From contig NZ_LMNS01000038.1 of assembly GCF_001423405.1 (NCBI RefSeq), positions 428,752 to 492,751 on the forward strand: 64,000 nt of DNA, in the 5' to 3' direction. The translations under genes and the position numbers were made by a program. Positions 11,762 to 20,324 of this stretch are shown piece by piece. Origin of the DNA: Methylobacterium sp. Leaf123 (GTDB taxonomy: Bacteria; Pseudomonadota; Alphaproteobacteria; Rhizobiales; Beijerinckiaceae). Each line of letters begins with the position of its first letter. The first letter of the stretch is position 1. A model generated the notes under the pieces. The model was given only the letters and a program-made list of their open reading frames with translations, did not search any database and had not been told where the DNA came from.

Positions 11762-12435
11762 GCACACGGCTTGTCCGCATAATCCTCCGTACGGAAGACC
11801 GCCGTCGCCGTGAGGAGCTGCTTGCCGCCGGGCATGCGCTGGCCGGTGAAATCGAGAAAGCTGAAGGGCCGCAGGATCGGCACGGCAGCCCGCAGGACAT
11901 GGATGCCGCCGCCCGACGGACAGGTGAACTGTGTGCCGAACCCAGCTGCCCAATCGCCGCGGCTGACATCGTAGGCCGGCGCGATCTGCTTGATGGCGAA
12001 GGCGGCGGTGCGCACGAGATCGACCCGCATCTCATCGCATTGGTAGAGCCGGAGGCCCGAGCCGCAGAGCACACCCCGCAGGTACAGCGCCGGGTCGGCG
12101 CCGTTCGCCTCGTCCTGGAACGTCCCCGTGCGGAGGAGGCGTGCCGCCCGCTGAACCGAGAGATCGAACTGCTGCTGGGCGAACACGAAGATCGAGGCTT
12201 CCGCGATCACCATCACCAGGATGAAGAGCGGCAGGATCACGAGCGAGAGCTCGACCGCAGCGACACCACCCACATCGTCGATGAACCGCGACCTCACTGT
12301 GCCCGGCGCTTGATGGGTTCGATGTTGCGGAACAGGTCCGGAGGGTTTCAATAACGTCGTCTTCGTTGATGCCGCCCCTGTACAGCCCCGACACCGTCGT
12401 GAAACATCTGGGCAGAGGTTACGCTCGTCTGACAA
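11758..12435 (-). CDS. TadE-like pseudopilin-type membrane protein, first gene of the cluster
   Basis: The 225-residue product contains GGVAAVELSLVILPLFILVMVIAE, a TadE-type segment with the invariant Glu, preceded by an unusually long N-terminal stretch of about 50 residues. The true start may therefore be internal (a GTG close to the hydrophobic segment). It overlaps the next gene by four bases. Several Cys residues in the C-terminal part (CGSGLRLYQC) suggest a periplasmic disulphide. No promoter is obvious in the adjoining region. Confidence 0.7.
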   Translation of the reverse strand: MSDERNLCPDVSRRCRGCTGAASTKTTLLKPSGPVPQHRTHQAPGTVRSRFIDDVGGVAAVELSLVILPLFILVMVIAEASIFVFAQQQFDLSVQRAARLLRTGTFQDEANGADPALYLRGVLCGSGLRLYQCDEMRVDLVRTAAFAIKQIAPAYDVSRGDWAAGFGTQFTCPSGGGIHVLRAAVPILRPFSFLDFTGQRMPGGKQLLTATAVFRTEDYADKPCA

Positions 12436-12972
12436 CGATATGACAGGACGCGTTTACGCTCCGTGAATGCGGGCAGGAGGATTGCGCAAACCCGTCAACA
12501 CAACCACCTGGCCTGTTCCGGACTCTCTATCGCTCCAGAGCGTCGAACGGCGACTGACTTCAGAGGTGGGGATCAGAAGAGGCCTACAGCGAACCAATCG
12601 CGCTCAGCGTTGGTCGCGACCATGCCCGATCGATCCAGGGCTGCCGTGTATGCTGCCAAATCCGGCTCTCAGTCATCGACAGGATGGATTGGTGGGCCCG
12701 GCAGAAGGAAAATAAAATAGCAATATCAACGCCACTCGGCATAGGTGCGGGAGAAAGGGCCCGTTGATCGAAAACGGTTATTTTCAGCCGCCCCCGCACC
12801 TCGATTACGCAGCCGCACCTCGAACGAATACTTGCGAACTCCTGTCCACAGGCCAAGTTGGTCGCCGTCCGCATATCGGCTTAGCCCGTCAAGGTTGACG
12901 CAAGGGCAAGCAGGCACAGGACATCAGGACGGTCGCGCCCAGCGGCCCAGATAAATCGATTCCCTCGCCAAA
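12436..12972. other. Gene-free stretch containing the left prophage attachment repeat
   Basis: Apart from the attachment repeat at 12690-12704, I see no gene with a start site and plausible composition here. The part right of the repeat (12705-12850) is richer in A and T than the host DNA on the left, consistent with a boundary. Confidence 0.5.
12690..12704. repeat. Left attachment repeat (attL) of the prophage
   Basis: TGGTGGGCCCGGCAG is repeated exactly at 37123-37137, next to the integrase. Read on the minus strand it is CTGCCGGGCCCACCA, which has the form of a tRNA acceptor end: T-stem end, acceptor strand CGGGCCC, discriminator A, CCA. An exact 15-base match flanking an integrase-bounded phage region is unlikely by chance. 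No complete tRNA is present at this end. Confidence 0.7.
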
Positions 12973-13536
12973 ATGCGCGGCCTGCTCCTGTTCGCGCAGG
13001 ACCTCGGCCTGGACGAAGAGACCGTGCGCGAAATTTACGAGGCCGTCGCGCAGGAGATCGCCCCCACGGAAGCGAACCGGGAAGAGCGGTTGGCCGTGGT
13101 GCGGCGGCGGTTGATCGCGGTAGCGGAGGGCGAGGAAGAGCGGCCGTGGTGCGTGATACGGCGGCGGGAACGCGCGGTGGCTGAAACGAAAAAGCCCCGC
13201 GCGGCGGGTGCCGGCGGGGCTGATGTAGTGCGTCGGCGCTTTGAGCGCTCACGAGGACAGCGACGGCTGCCCTTCCATGATCTCTGCAACGCTCGCCAGC
13301 GTGGCCCGCGCGGTCTCTGCGCGCTCGTGCGAAGCCGAGTCGAACCCCCAGGTATCGTGCGCCTCAATGCTACCGTGACGGGGATAGATCGGATCGGCGG
13401 CAGGCCTTTCGTCGCGGATGATCTCAAGGCCGGCAATGGCCTCGGCCAGGGCGCGTCTGCACCGATCATGGGGTTCTTGGGCGTGGTGCCCTTCGATTGG
13501 TGCGGAATGGCTCATAAGCTGGCTCTGGCAAGATAA
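12973..13536 (+). CDS. Doubtful open frame; only the first ~60 codons look coding
   Basis: The first 60 residues (DLGLDEETVREIYEAVAQ and following) have the helical, charged character of a real small protein, and the AT-rich upstream region could hold a promoter. The frame then runs through a terminator hairpin and antisense to the small gene at 13249-13515, where it becomes arginine-rich and implausible. It may be the stump of a gene broken when the prophage boundary formed. There is no recognisable ribosome site. Confidence 0.25.
   Translation: MRGLLLFAQDLGLDEETVREIYEAVAQEIAPTEANREERLAVVRRRLIAVAEGEEERPWCVIRRRERAVAETKKPRAAGAGGADVVRRRFERSRGQRRLPFHDLCNARQRGPRGLCALVRSRVEPPGIVRLNATVTGIDRIGGRPFVADDLKAGNGLGQGASAPIMGFLGVVPFDWCGMAHKLALAR
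13189..13221 (-). terminator. Rho-independent terminator
   Basis: On the minus strand, AGCCCCGC pairs perfectly with GCGGGGCT across a GC-rich loop of 13 bases, and the stem is followed by five Ts. It lies 28 bases past the stop of the small minus-strand gene at 13249-13515, which supports that gene being real and transcribed. Confidence 0.75.
13249..13515 (-). CDS. Small hypothetical protein
   Basis: An 88-residue protein with an amphipathic central helix (CRRALAEAIAGLEIIRDE) and a second near the C terminus (RAETARATLASVAEIMEG). I do not recognise a family. It has no membrane segment or zinc motif. Support comes from natural-looking composition and a strong terminator just downstream. The start at 13515 is chosen because the earlier in-frame ATG would add a low-complexity extension, but the ribosome site is weak. 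It lies inside the left repeat boundary, so it may be phage or moron DNA. Confidence 0.5.
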   Translation of the reverse strand: MSHSAPIEGHHAQEPHDRCRRALAEAIAGLEIIRDERPAADPIYPRHGSIEAHDTWGFDSASHERAETARATLASVAEIMEGQPSLSS

Positions 13537-14119
13537 AGATGCGGCGCGCCGTCCATGCCCACCCGCTAAGGTTGCATGATGCGCCACGACCCAGCCTTAT
13601 TGGAAGGTAACATTTGTAAGTTTCCCCGGTCATCCGGGCGATGACCCGCCCGACCCGAGAGCCCCCGTTCCCCACCAATCCCCGATGTAAGGCCGCGTGT
13701 GCTCGATCGCGGGACCGATGTCTCCAGATGGTGGGCGGCCAGCATTGTACAGGAAGACCGCGATGGGCTGGAGCGAAGTTGGAAGCGGACCTTCACAACT
13801 CGTTGGACTCAGCGGTTTGAGCCTGTCCGTCCGCTTGCTACTACTTCCAGTATCCTAACAGGAGCGTGCGTCGATGCACGAGCACGGCGGCAAAAAGCCG
13901 AATCTCGAAAGGCTTCCACCAGTATGAACAGCCCCGAGTGCACTGCGCTGGATTGGAATGATCACCTGAACCTGACTGGAATCAACCCAGCATTTCCTCG
14001 CATTGTACTATAATTTTTCCCATTTCAACTCATTTCCAGGTTTCGTATATTAGCACACAGAAAGAATTAACCTATAAAATTTACGCAAGCTCATCCGCCG
14101 CGGCATAGAAGTGTGGCCG
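13537..14119. other. Gene-free region upstream of the diguanylate cyclase
   Basis: No open frame here has coding character. The last 130 bases (about 13985-14090) are strongly AT-rich and probably contain the promoter of the downstream cyclase. No operator-like repeat was noticed. Confidence 0.4.
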
Positions 14120-15859
14120 ATGAGGATGCCCCAGATGCTCAAGCTCGCCGACAAAGTTCCGCTCAAGCGTCAGATCAGCCTGTTGGCCGGAGCCATCGGG
14201 CTCACGATCGTGGGCGTGACGACGGTCGGATCCGCCTTGCTGGCGCGCGGGCAGGCTACCGACATGGCTCAGGACACCCTCCTGCAGGTCACGCGCTCCG
14301 TAGCCGACCGTCTCGACCAAGACATGGCCGAACGCCTGCGCGAGATCAGCAACATTGCAGCCCTCGAACCCCTGCGGCCCCACTGGCTCGAGAACACCGG
14401 CAGTCTGCGCAGCGTGCTCGATACGATGCAGAGGACACTACCGGACTACGCCTGGATCGGGTTCGCCGCTCTCGATGGCCGAGTACGCGCGGCCACCGGT
14501 GGGATCCTCGAAGGGGCGAGTGTCGGAAGTCGCCCGTGGTTCCTAAACGGCGTCCGGCAGGCCGCTGTCGAGGACGTTCACGCGGCGGTCCTGCTGGAGC
14601 CCCTACTCAAACCGCACGCCGACGGTACGCCGTTCCGCTTCGTCGATGTGGCCACCCCGGTCAGCGACGGCTCAGGCCGGGTCGTCGGCGTGCTCGGAGC
14701 CCATCTCAGCTGGCGCTGGGCTGATGTTGTTCGGCGTGAGGTGCTGTCATCCCGACGGCCGGAATTGAGAGAAGACATTATCGTCCTCGATCGGTCTGGC
14801 AGAGTCTTGCTCGGGCCGGGTCTTGGGTCGGTCCCCTACACGGCCGCGCAACTCACCGCCGGTCACTTCATCGACCGCCGGGCGGACGGAGACCGGCTCG
14901 TGGCTGTCTCCCCCACCCGCGGCCGAGGCGATTATGCGGGCCTCGGCTGGATCGTTGTCGCTCTGCAGCCCCTAGATACGGCGCTTGCAGGCGCCGACCG
15001 TCTAACTGGACTGATCCTGCTGCTTGGCCTTAGCGCCGCCGTGCTGGGCGTGGTTGGGATTGGGCTGGTCGCGGGGCGTCTAAGCCGGCCCCTGACACAG
15101 CTGACAGAGGCCGTCGACCGCATCGGCCGGCAGACGAATGCGCGGATGACGAACCGCGTTCACGGCTCTCCCGAGGTTCTGCGCCTGTCCACCGCACTCC
15201 GGTCGCTACTCAGACGTATCGGCACGGCCGAGGAAGATGCGCGGCAAATCCGGGCCGAGTCGTCGGACGCTGTGCATGCCGCGGAGGACCGTGTCCGGAG
15301 ACTCGGCGCCGATCTGCACGCCATGCAGGTCCTGGCTGACACGGACGGGCTCACAGGTCTCCTCAACCGGCGGGCGTTCCTGCCGCTGGCCAACGACGCG
15401 ATGAGCTACTTCAAGCGCTACCGGCGCGGCATCTGCGTCCTGATGATCGACATCGATCACTTCAAGCGCGTCAACGACCTATACGGCCACGCGGCAGGCG
15501 ACGAAGTCATCCGCCAGGTCAGCCGAATCATCAGAGATGCGATCCGAACAACCGACAAGGCAGCGCGGTTCGGCGGCGAGGAGTTTGTGGTACTGCTCCG
15601 AGAAACCGATGTGCAGGGTGCAGCGATCTTCGCGGACCGCATCCGGCAGACCGTCGCAGGCACCGTGTTCGAGCCGGATGGTCAGTGCCTCAGGGCGACG
15701 ATCAGCATCGGCATGGCCGGTGCTGAGGTGACAGACGATGATATCGACCGCACGATTGAGCGTGCGGACCGCGCCCTCTACGCGGCTAAATCGGCCGGGC
15801 GCAATTGCGTACGCACGTTCGACGGAAGACCGTCCCACAGCCTGCGGACAGCCGCCTAA
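14120..15859 (+). CDS. Membrane diguanylate cyclase with Cache-type sensor and GGEEF domain
   Basis: The protein is about 579 residues. A first membrane helix (ISLLAGAIGLTIVGVTTVG) and a second near residue 300 (LTGLILLLGLSAAVLGVVGIG) flank a periplasmic domain of about 250 residues with Cache features (SRPWFLNGVRQAA, FVDVATPVSDGSG). A HAMP-like linker leads to the GGDEF domain, with VLMIDIDHFKRVNDLYGHAAGD and the active-site loop FGGEEF. RTTD sits five residues before the loop, which is the usual place of the product-inhibition I-site. The enzyme should make cyclic di-GMP from GTP. Starts at 14111 (GTG), 14126 and 14135 are also possible. It lies inside the prophage repeats but reads towards the late genes. 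Confidence 0.88.
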   Translation: MRMPQMLKLADKVPLKRQISLLAGAIGLTIVGVTTVGSALLARGQATDMAQDTLLQVTRSVADRLDQDMAERLREISNIAALEPLRPHWLENTGSLRSVLDTMQRTLPDYAWIGFAALDGRVRAATGGILEGASVGSRPWFLNGVRQAAVEDVHAAVLLEPLLKPHADGTPFRFVDVATPVSDGSGRVVGVLGAHLSWRWADVVRREVLSSRRPELREDIIVLDRSGRVLLGPGLGSVPYTAAQLTAGHFIDRRADGDRLVAVSPTRGRGDYAGLGWIVVALQPLDTALAGADRLTGLILLLGLSAAVLGVVGIGLVAGRLSRPLTQLTEAVDRIGRQTNARMTNRVHGSPEVLRLSTALRSLLRRIGTAEEDARQIRAESSDAVHAAEDRVRRLGADLHAMQVLADTDGLTGLLNRRAFLPLANDAMSYFKRYRRGICVLMIDIDHFKRVNDLYGHAAGDEVIRQVSRIIRDAIRTTDKAARFGGEEFVVLLRETDVQGAAIFADRIRQTVAGTVFEPDGQCLRATISIGMAGAEVTDDDIDRTIERADRALYAAKSAGRNCVRTFDGRPSHSLRTAA

Positions 15860-16006
15860 CTTTTCGGTCCCAGCCATTGTGCACCGAGTAACCACCGGGC
15901 TGATGCGTGTGCTCGGCCCGATGTAGAGATAGGCGCGGGCGTCCTTGGCCGGCTTCCCGCTCGCGAGCAGGCCGGCCAGGGTGACGGCGACGAAGCAGGG
16001 GCTCAT
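15860..16006 (-). pseudogene. 5' part of a small phage gene running into antisense sequence
   Basis: The ATG at 16006 overlaps the preceding stop as ATGA, as between its neighbours, and the first 45 residues (MSPCFVAVTLAGLLASG, then KDARAYLYIGPSTRISPVV) look like a real exported or membrane protein. No stop occurs before the frame enters the diguanylate cyclase gene on the opposite strand, where it continues to 15479 as a shadow. The natural end is therefore probably missing, which places a rearrangement point close to 15860. Confidence 0.45.
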
Positions 16007-16461
16007 GGCTTCTGCTCGATCTTGAACCGCACCACGGTCTGCGCCCAGGTAATTGGCCAGTAGTGCCGCTGCAGCGGGTTGCAGTGATACTCTGGGGCCG
16101 CATGGTACTCGCCCGCGCCCGGCCCGAACTCGTCGGGCACGGTGATCGTGAAGGTAATGGTGCGCGGGCCCAGCCCCTGTGGTGGCCGCTCGTACCGAAC
16201 CGCCGGCAGGATCACTCGATGGGTGTGCGCGTCGAATAGCGCCCGATCGACGTAAGCGCTGCAGTTGCGCAGGTAGTCCAGTCGCTGCCGGATCACGAGT
16301 TTTCCGCCTGGACGCACCACGGGCGTCAGCACCGTCGTGTCCCTCACCTCGACTGGCAGGCCGCGGTCCGCGATGAACCACGCCAGCACCCCGGCCGTCG
16401 CCAAGATCGCGGCGGTGATGATGGTGAGGCAGGCGTAGCCGAAGAGGCGCAATCCCGTCAT
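16003..16461 (-). CDS. Hypothetical membrane-anchored phage protein
   Basis: This 152-residue protein starts with one membrane helix (LFGYACLTIITAAILATAGVL). A periplasmic-type beta-rich domain follows, containing GGKLVIRQRLDYLRNCSAYVDR and, later, RTITFTITVPDEFGPG. I do not recognise the family. The start is set by an ATGA overlap with the upstream gene, and the stop overlaps the next start in the same way. The cassette lies just downstream of the lysis genes, so a role in lysis or in the lysogenic host's envelope is possible but unproven. Confidence 0.6.
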   Translation of the reverse strand: MTGLRLFGYACLTIITAAILATAGVLAWFIADRGLPVEVRDTTVLTPVVRPGGKLVIRQRLDYLRNCSAYVDRALFDAHTHRVILPAVRYERPPQGLGPRTITFTITVPDEFGPGAGEYHAAPEYHCNPLQRHYWPITWAQTVVRFKIEQKP

Positions 16462-16919
16462 CGGCCACCCCGCATCATCGCGAACAGATCGATGCCGTTC
16501 TTGGCCAGTGCCGTGACGCCGCCGACGAAGGCCACGGCAAAGCCCCCGACCCACATCAGCACCTTGGCAGCCGTCCGCGAGGAACTGACGAACTCGACCA
16601 CCCCGTCGAGGTTCTTCAGCTCGCGCGGGTTCTTCTCCGCGATCCAGTCGATCGTGTCCTTGCGTAGCGCGAGCAGGGCGAGCAGCTTTTCCGCCTCGCC
16701 CTCGTCGATCGATCGGAACAGCTTTCGCATGTGCAGCGGAAACGACATGACACGGCGGTCGTCATCATCGTCGTCCAGATCGCGCGCCCGGCGCACAGCA
16801 TCCTCGCCGAGGCCGCGCGCCGGGAGAGGAACCGATTCCCGCAAGAGGCCGCCCGCGCCGATCGCCGTTCCTCGCCGCGCCTGCCGCAGCTCTTCTTCCG
16901 GCAGTTCCGACCCCGGCAT
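16458..16919 (-). CDS. Hypothetical phage protein with a C-terminal membrane helix
   Basis: The 153 residues include an acidic run (LDDDDDDRR), a helical charged middle (LFRSIDEGEAEKLLALLAL) and a C-terminal membrane helix (VLMWVGGFAVAFVGGVTAL). This tail-anchored form is seen in several phage morphogenesis-cassette proteins, but I cannot name the family. A GGAGAGAT ribosome site lies next to the ATG. It is coupled by ATGA to the downstream gene. Confidence 0.6.
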   Translation of the reverse strand: MPGSELPEEELRQARRGTAIGAGGLLRESVPLPARGLGEDAVRRARDLDDDDDDRRVMSFPLHMRKLFRSIDEGEAEKLLALLALRKDTIDWIAEKNPRELKNLDGVVEFVSSSRTAAKVLMWVGGFAVAFVGGVTALAKNGIDLFAMMRGGR

Positions 16920-16946
16920 GATCTCTCCGTGTCCGCATGGATGATG

Positions 16947-17147
16947 TCAGCGGGCGGCGGGCACATCGCACACCGCCCGCCACTTCGCGTTCAGGCCCCG
17001 GAGCTGCCGGCGAGTCTCCGCCGTATCCTGGGCCGAGTAGAGGACCGGCGCCGTCATCGTCCGGCAGAACCGGGCGGCGGGCGGCGTCGGATCGGGGCTC
17101 TGGCAGGCGAACACGAAGAAGCCCGCCACGGCGCAGGTGATCAGCAC
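16947..17147 (-). CDS. Probable outer-membrane spanin-like lysis lipoprotein
   Basis: The 66-residue protein begins with a short hydrophobic leader ending in FVFACQSP, a plausible lipobox with Cys as the lipidated residue. It continues with the pattern DTAETRRQLRGLNAKWRAVC. A D-x-T near a helix with NxxWxxxC is characteristic of small phage lysis proteins encoded next to an Rz-like gene. The start is a GTG placed three bases after the stop of the i-spanin-like gene. Partner and role are inferred from the holin - i-spanin - o-spanin order. Confidence 0.6.
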   Translation of the reverse strand: MLITCAVAGFFVFACQSPDPTPPAARFCRTMTAPVLYSAQDTAETRRQLRGLNAKWRAVCDVPAAR

Positions 17148-17150
17148 GGC

Positions 17151-17381
17151 TCAGTCCTTCCGCAGGTCTTGGGGATCGTCGGCGCCGTCCTCAGCCGCGG
17201 CGCCTGCGCGGGCGGCCGCCACCTCCTGACGCTCGGCCTCAGCGCGAGCGGTGTTCGCCTGCGTCGCCGCGCCGAGGTCGCGCATCACCTGCTCCGCGCG
17301 CCGGCGGGCCGCCCAATCGTTCACAGCCCGCACGAGGAAGGTGATGAGCGCGGACGCCCACCACGGGAGGGTGAAGGGCAT
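17151..17381 (-). CDS. Probable inner-membrane spanin (Rz-like)
   Basis: The 76-residue protein has one N-terminal membrane helix (WWASALITFLVRAV) and then a continuous, charged, alanine-rich coiled coil (about 22-65, RRRAEQVMRDLGAATQAN and following). This is the classic architecture of an i-spanin, which joins an outer-membrane partner to fuse the envelopes at lysis. The ATG overlaps the holin stop as TGATG. The length is short compared with lambda Rz but normal for small alphaproteobacterial phages. Confidence 0.6.
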   Translation of the reverse strand: MPFTLPWWASALITFLVRAVNDWAARRRAEQVMRDLGAATQANTARAEAERQEVAAARAGAAAEDGADDPQDLRKD

Positions 17382-17677
17382 CAGCGCACCGTCACCTTGG
17401 CGTCGTCCACGCGATTGACGAGCCGGGGGGCGGCCTTGATCTCGGAGACCTCGGGCAGCTTCGCAGCCAACGCGACGAGGCCAGCCGGGCGGCGGAGCCA
17501 GACGCCGTAGCCGGCTGCCACGACGGCCGCGACGCCACCGACGATGGCGGTCAGCATGGTGACGTCGCTGAGGAAGTCGACCTGCTCCTGCGTCGCCAGC
17601 CCGCGGTTCACGGCGATGCCGCCGAGGAAGACGATGAGGATCCGCGCGGCAGCCGCGACCTGTGCTGTGTTCATCAT
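17381..17677 (-). CDS. Putative phage holin
   Basis: The 98-residue protein has two hydrophobic segments (AAARILIVFLGGIAVNRG and TAIVGGVAAVVAAGYGVWL) separated by a short acidic turn, and a charged C-terminal tail. This matches small class II-type holins, including the Pam3-gp28-like group. Two ATGs stand side by side at the start, with AGGA about eight bases upstream. It is the first gene of a compact holin - i-spanin - o-spanin set downstream of the endolysin. Confidence 0.65.
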   Translation of the reverse strand: MMNTAQVAAAARILIVFLGGIAVNRGLATQEQVDFLSDVTMLTAIVGGVAAVVAAGYGVWLRRPAGLVALAAKLPEVSEIKAAPRLVNRVDDAKVTVR

Positions 17678-18058
17678 GGTGGTGGTCCTGATGGTGGGGA
17701 TGCGCGGCTGGCCCGGCCGGCTCGGTACCTCGCCCCCAGGTCAAACTTTGGGGTGCGACTTGCGCGTCCTTGGGATGAGGCGCACGAATGACTGCGTCTG
17801 CAGGGCTATATTGTCTCATCGGGCCCGCGGACGGCGGGTCGGTGCGCGGGGGGGCTGCAGCACCGGCCCGCTACTTTCGGGGAGCGCTTGCGCGTGGCCA
17901 TGTTAGGAACTCGATTGAGGTAAACCGCACTCGCAGCTTGAGCGCGCCCTGGTCGCGTTCCATGATTCGATGTCGTTGCGCCGTGGCCTCCCCCGACACC
18001 CGCGGTAAACGGCCAGCGGGTCGGTGCGGCTCCCCCTCTTCAGCGCCGACCCGCTGTT
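17678..18058. other. Gene-free gap between endolysin and holin
   Basis: I see no credible gene in these 381 bases. A start for the lysis cassette transcript is expected here, but no convincing promoter or terminator was found by eye. Confidence 0.35.
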
Positions 18059-18757
18059 CTACGCCTCGCTCACACCCGAGCGCGCCCCGGCGATCGTCGT
18101 CGGCAGCGTGTGCGGCGCCGGCAGCGGCACGTCGGCCGGCCAGCGGAAGGCGGTGAACTCCTTGCGCGGGAAGGCCGCGACGGACCACGCATCGCCCTGG
18201 TTGCCGCCGAGCAGGAAGATCCGGCTCGCGTTGGCGCCGACGACGAAGCCGACATGACCCTGCCAGGACGAGTTGCCCCGCTTCTTCGTGGCGATGGCGC
18301 CCAGCGCCGGCTCCTTCAGCCCGATGCCCCAGCTTTCGTAGGACCGGGCCGCGAGGCTGCCGGAGGGCGCGTGGCCGGCTCGCTTCAGCATGGCGCCGAC
18401 GGCCGCCGCGCACCAAGCGACCGAGTCCTGCTTGATGCCGGAGAAGCCCGCATCGGCGAAGAGCTTCACGACGCGCGGGTTGTTGGCCGCGCCCGCGCCC
18501 TCGCGGACGCCGAGTTCGCCTTCCGCCAGCACGAGCCAGCCCGGCTTCTCCGGTGCCTCGCGCCGCTCGCTGATGTCGGCCTTCTGCAGGGCGGCCTGCG
18601 TCTTCGGCCCGGCGATGCCGTCGGCCACCAGCCCGGCCGAGCGCTGGAACGCGGTCACGGCGGCGATGGTGCGGGGGCCAGCATCGCCGTCCGCTCCCGA
18701 GGGTCCGAGGTCATACCCGCGCGCGAGGAGAGCGCGCTGAATCGCAGCGACGTCCAT
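18059..18757 (-). CDS. Phage endolysin: peptidoglycan-binding domain plus TIGR02594-type peptidase
   Basis: Residues 1-60 form a PG_binding_1 domain (IQRALLARGYDLG, DGDAGPRTIAAVTAFQ, DGIAGPKTQAAL). The catalytic part (about 70-205) has the TIGR02594 features GWLVLAEGELGVREG, Cys116 in SVAWCAAAVG and His168 in GHVGFVVG. It is an NlpC/P60-like cysteine peptidase fold that cuts the cell-wall peptide stem. There is no signal peptide, so export would depend on the holin. The C terminus is a short low-complexity tail. Confidence 0.85.
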   Translation of the reverse strand: MDVAAIQRALLARGYDLGPSGADGDAGPRTIAAVTAFQRSAGLVADGIAGPKTQAALQKADISERREAPEKPGWLVLAEGELGVREGAGAANNPRVVKLFADAGFSGIKQDSVAWCAAAVGAMLKRAGHAPSGSLAARSYESWGIGLKEPALGAIATKKRGNSSWQGHVGFVVGANASRIFLLGGNQGDAWSVAAFPRKEFTAFRWPADVPLPAPHTLPTTIAGARSGVSEA

Positions 18758-18826
18758 GATGGTGTTCTCCGATGTGAAGGGTGGTCGTCTCAGGCTCGGG
18801 CCGGGTGGCGCAGCGAGCGGGTCGGG

Positions 18827-20314
18827 TCAGAGGCGCGAGAAGGACGTGCTGTCGAAGTGGATCAGGTATCCGCTGTTCGCGCTCTGCACGTACACGCCCC
18901 CGTCCTTGTCGATGATAAACACTGCTCTGCCCCAACTATTGGGGCTCCCAATGACGAGCATGTCGGCTCCGATGCGGACGGACTTCGAGGGGCGATAGGC
19001 CGGGGGAAGCGTGGCGACCAGGGTGCCGACCGGCTGCGGCGTTCCTGGGGTGCTGAACACGACCGACCCACGCAAGGCGACGGAGTTGTCGGGCAGAAGC
19101 TGGACGGAGAGCCCTTGGTTGTAGTCGGGATCGGTCGCGGCAGACCACGCTCCGTTCAGTGTCAATTGCTGGAAGGCACCGATCGTCGGGTGCGATGTCG
19201 CGTCGACAGAGTTCACGGTGCGGGTGCGCGGCGCGAAATTGAAGCCATCATCCGCCTCTCCGGGGCCGTTCGGGGTCCGGGTAAAGTCGGTGTCGGATCG
19301 CTGACGCGCGATGGTGTTGCCGGGAGAGCCGACGACGCGCGTCATGACTTTCCCGGCGGCCGTGCTGTAGGTCACGGTGTTGTCGCCGACGGTGTTCCCA
19401 CTTGCCCCGTTTACGAGGCGGACAACATCAACCCGGTCGTAGGCGTTGGCGTTGTTCTCTTCGATGACACCGTCATGGGAGCCGTCGAGGGTGATTAGCG
19501 CGCCATAGGTGCCCGTGTAGGTGTGAAACCCTTCGGTCTGGTTGCTGATGATTTTCGGCTGGATCGTATTGCGAATAACAAACGCCCCGCCATACGACGT
19601 GATGTTGTTGCCGAAAAAGAGGTGCGTAGCCGCGCCACCAATCCCCTCATATTCCACTCCGGTATTGTTGCCTGCAATAATGTTGTGAAGAACATTATTG
19701 CTGTCACCTGTCTTGTAGAACCGCATTCCCCCGAAGAAATCGGAGTTTGAGAAGGTGCCGCCAAACAGGCCACCCGTGATGTTGCCCGTCGCCGGATCGG
19801 GGTTGTTGATATGGTGGATGGCATACTTGCCAGGGCCGGCATCGGCGATGCTGACGTTGTTGACCAGCGGCTTGGCGATGAAGCCGTTGAGGTTGGTCGT
19901 GTCGAAGCGGATGCCGTCGCCACCGATGCGGGTGGCGAGATAGCCGATGGAGAAGTCTCGCAGCGTGAGGCCGCGGATGCCGCCCGCGTTGATGCCGGGC
20001 TTGACCAGAATGACGGCCCGGTCGCCGGCATTAGCGCACGGGAGGATGCGTGAGTTTCGACCCTGCCCGGACAGGTTCATGGGCCGCTCGATGCGGAGCA
20101 GGGCATCTGGGTCCGCGCCGGCACACACGTTCATGTCGAAGTCGGGCAGCAGAAGGTTCGACCCCAGCTCCTGCGCTCGCGCGAATGCCGTTCGGAGCGC
20201 AGGCCCGTTGTCGGCTGCGCCTGGGAGCACCCCAAAGTTCACAGCGTAGAGCTGATTGGAGAAGAGGGCGGCCAGCGTGCGGCCGACGGGCGCGCCGGCC
20301 GGCCGAACGCTCAT
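18827..20314 (-). CDS. Phage tail spike / beta-helix receptor-binding protein
   Basis: From the ATG at 20314 the product has 495 residues. The N-terminal stretch (GRTLAALFSNQLYAVNFGV, then DNGPALRTAFARAQELG) is the typical entry into a right-handed pectate-lyase-like beta helix. The middle shows the helix pattern of N, G, I and V ladders (about 130-360, with NNTGVEYEG, HLFFGNNITS, HDGVIEENNA). The last 70 residues resemble a distal trimerisation domain. It probably binds or degrades a surface polysaccharide. The frame is open upstream to 20467 and reads sensibly there (TIITPDSLQILGPG), which suggests the gene was once continuous with the 20325-20654 frame. Confidence 0.75.
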   Translation of the reverse strand: MSVRPAGAPVGRTLAALFSNQLYAVNFGVLPGAADNGPALRTAFARAQELGSNLLLPDFDMNVCAGADPDALLRIERPMNLSGQGRNSRILPCANAGDRAVILVKPGINAGGIRGLTLRDFSIGYLATRIGGDGIRFDTTNLNGFIAKPLVNNVSIADAGPGKYAIHHINNPDPATGNITGGLFGGTFSNSDFFGGMRFYKTGDSNNVLHNIIAGNNTGVEYEGIGGAATHLFFGNNITSYGGAFVIRNTIQPKIISNQTEGFHTYTGTYGALITLDGSHDGVIEENNANAYDRVDVVRLVNGASGNTVGDNTVTYSTAAGKVMTRVVGSPGNTIARQRSDTDFTRTPNGPGEADDGFNFAPRTRTVNSVDATSHPTIGAFQQLTLNGAWSAATDPDYNQGLSVQLLPDNSVALRGSVVFSTPGTPQPVGTLVATLPPAYRPSKSVRIGADMLVIGSPNSWGRAVFIIDKDGGVYVQSANSGYLIHFDSTSFSRL

Positions 20315-20324
20315 GGTCGAGACC

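Noticed and set aside
15479..16468. 329-codon minus-strand frame
   Set aside because: It joins a real small phage start at 16006 to sequence antisense to the diguanylate cyclase. Only the first 147 bases are accepted.
17871..18416. 181-codon minus-strand frame overlapping the endolysin
   Set aside because: It is a shadow of the endolysin, which has complete catalytic and binding domains.
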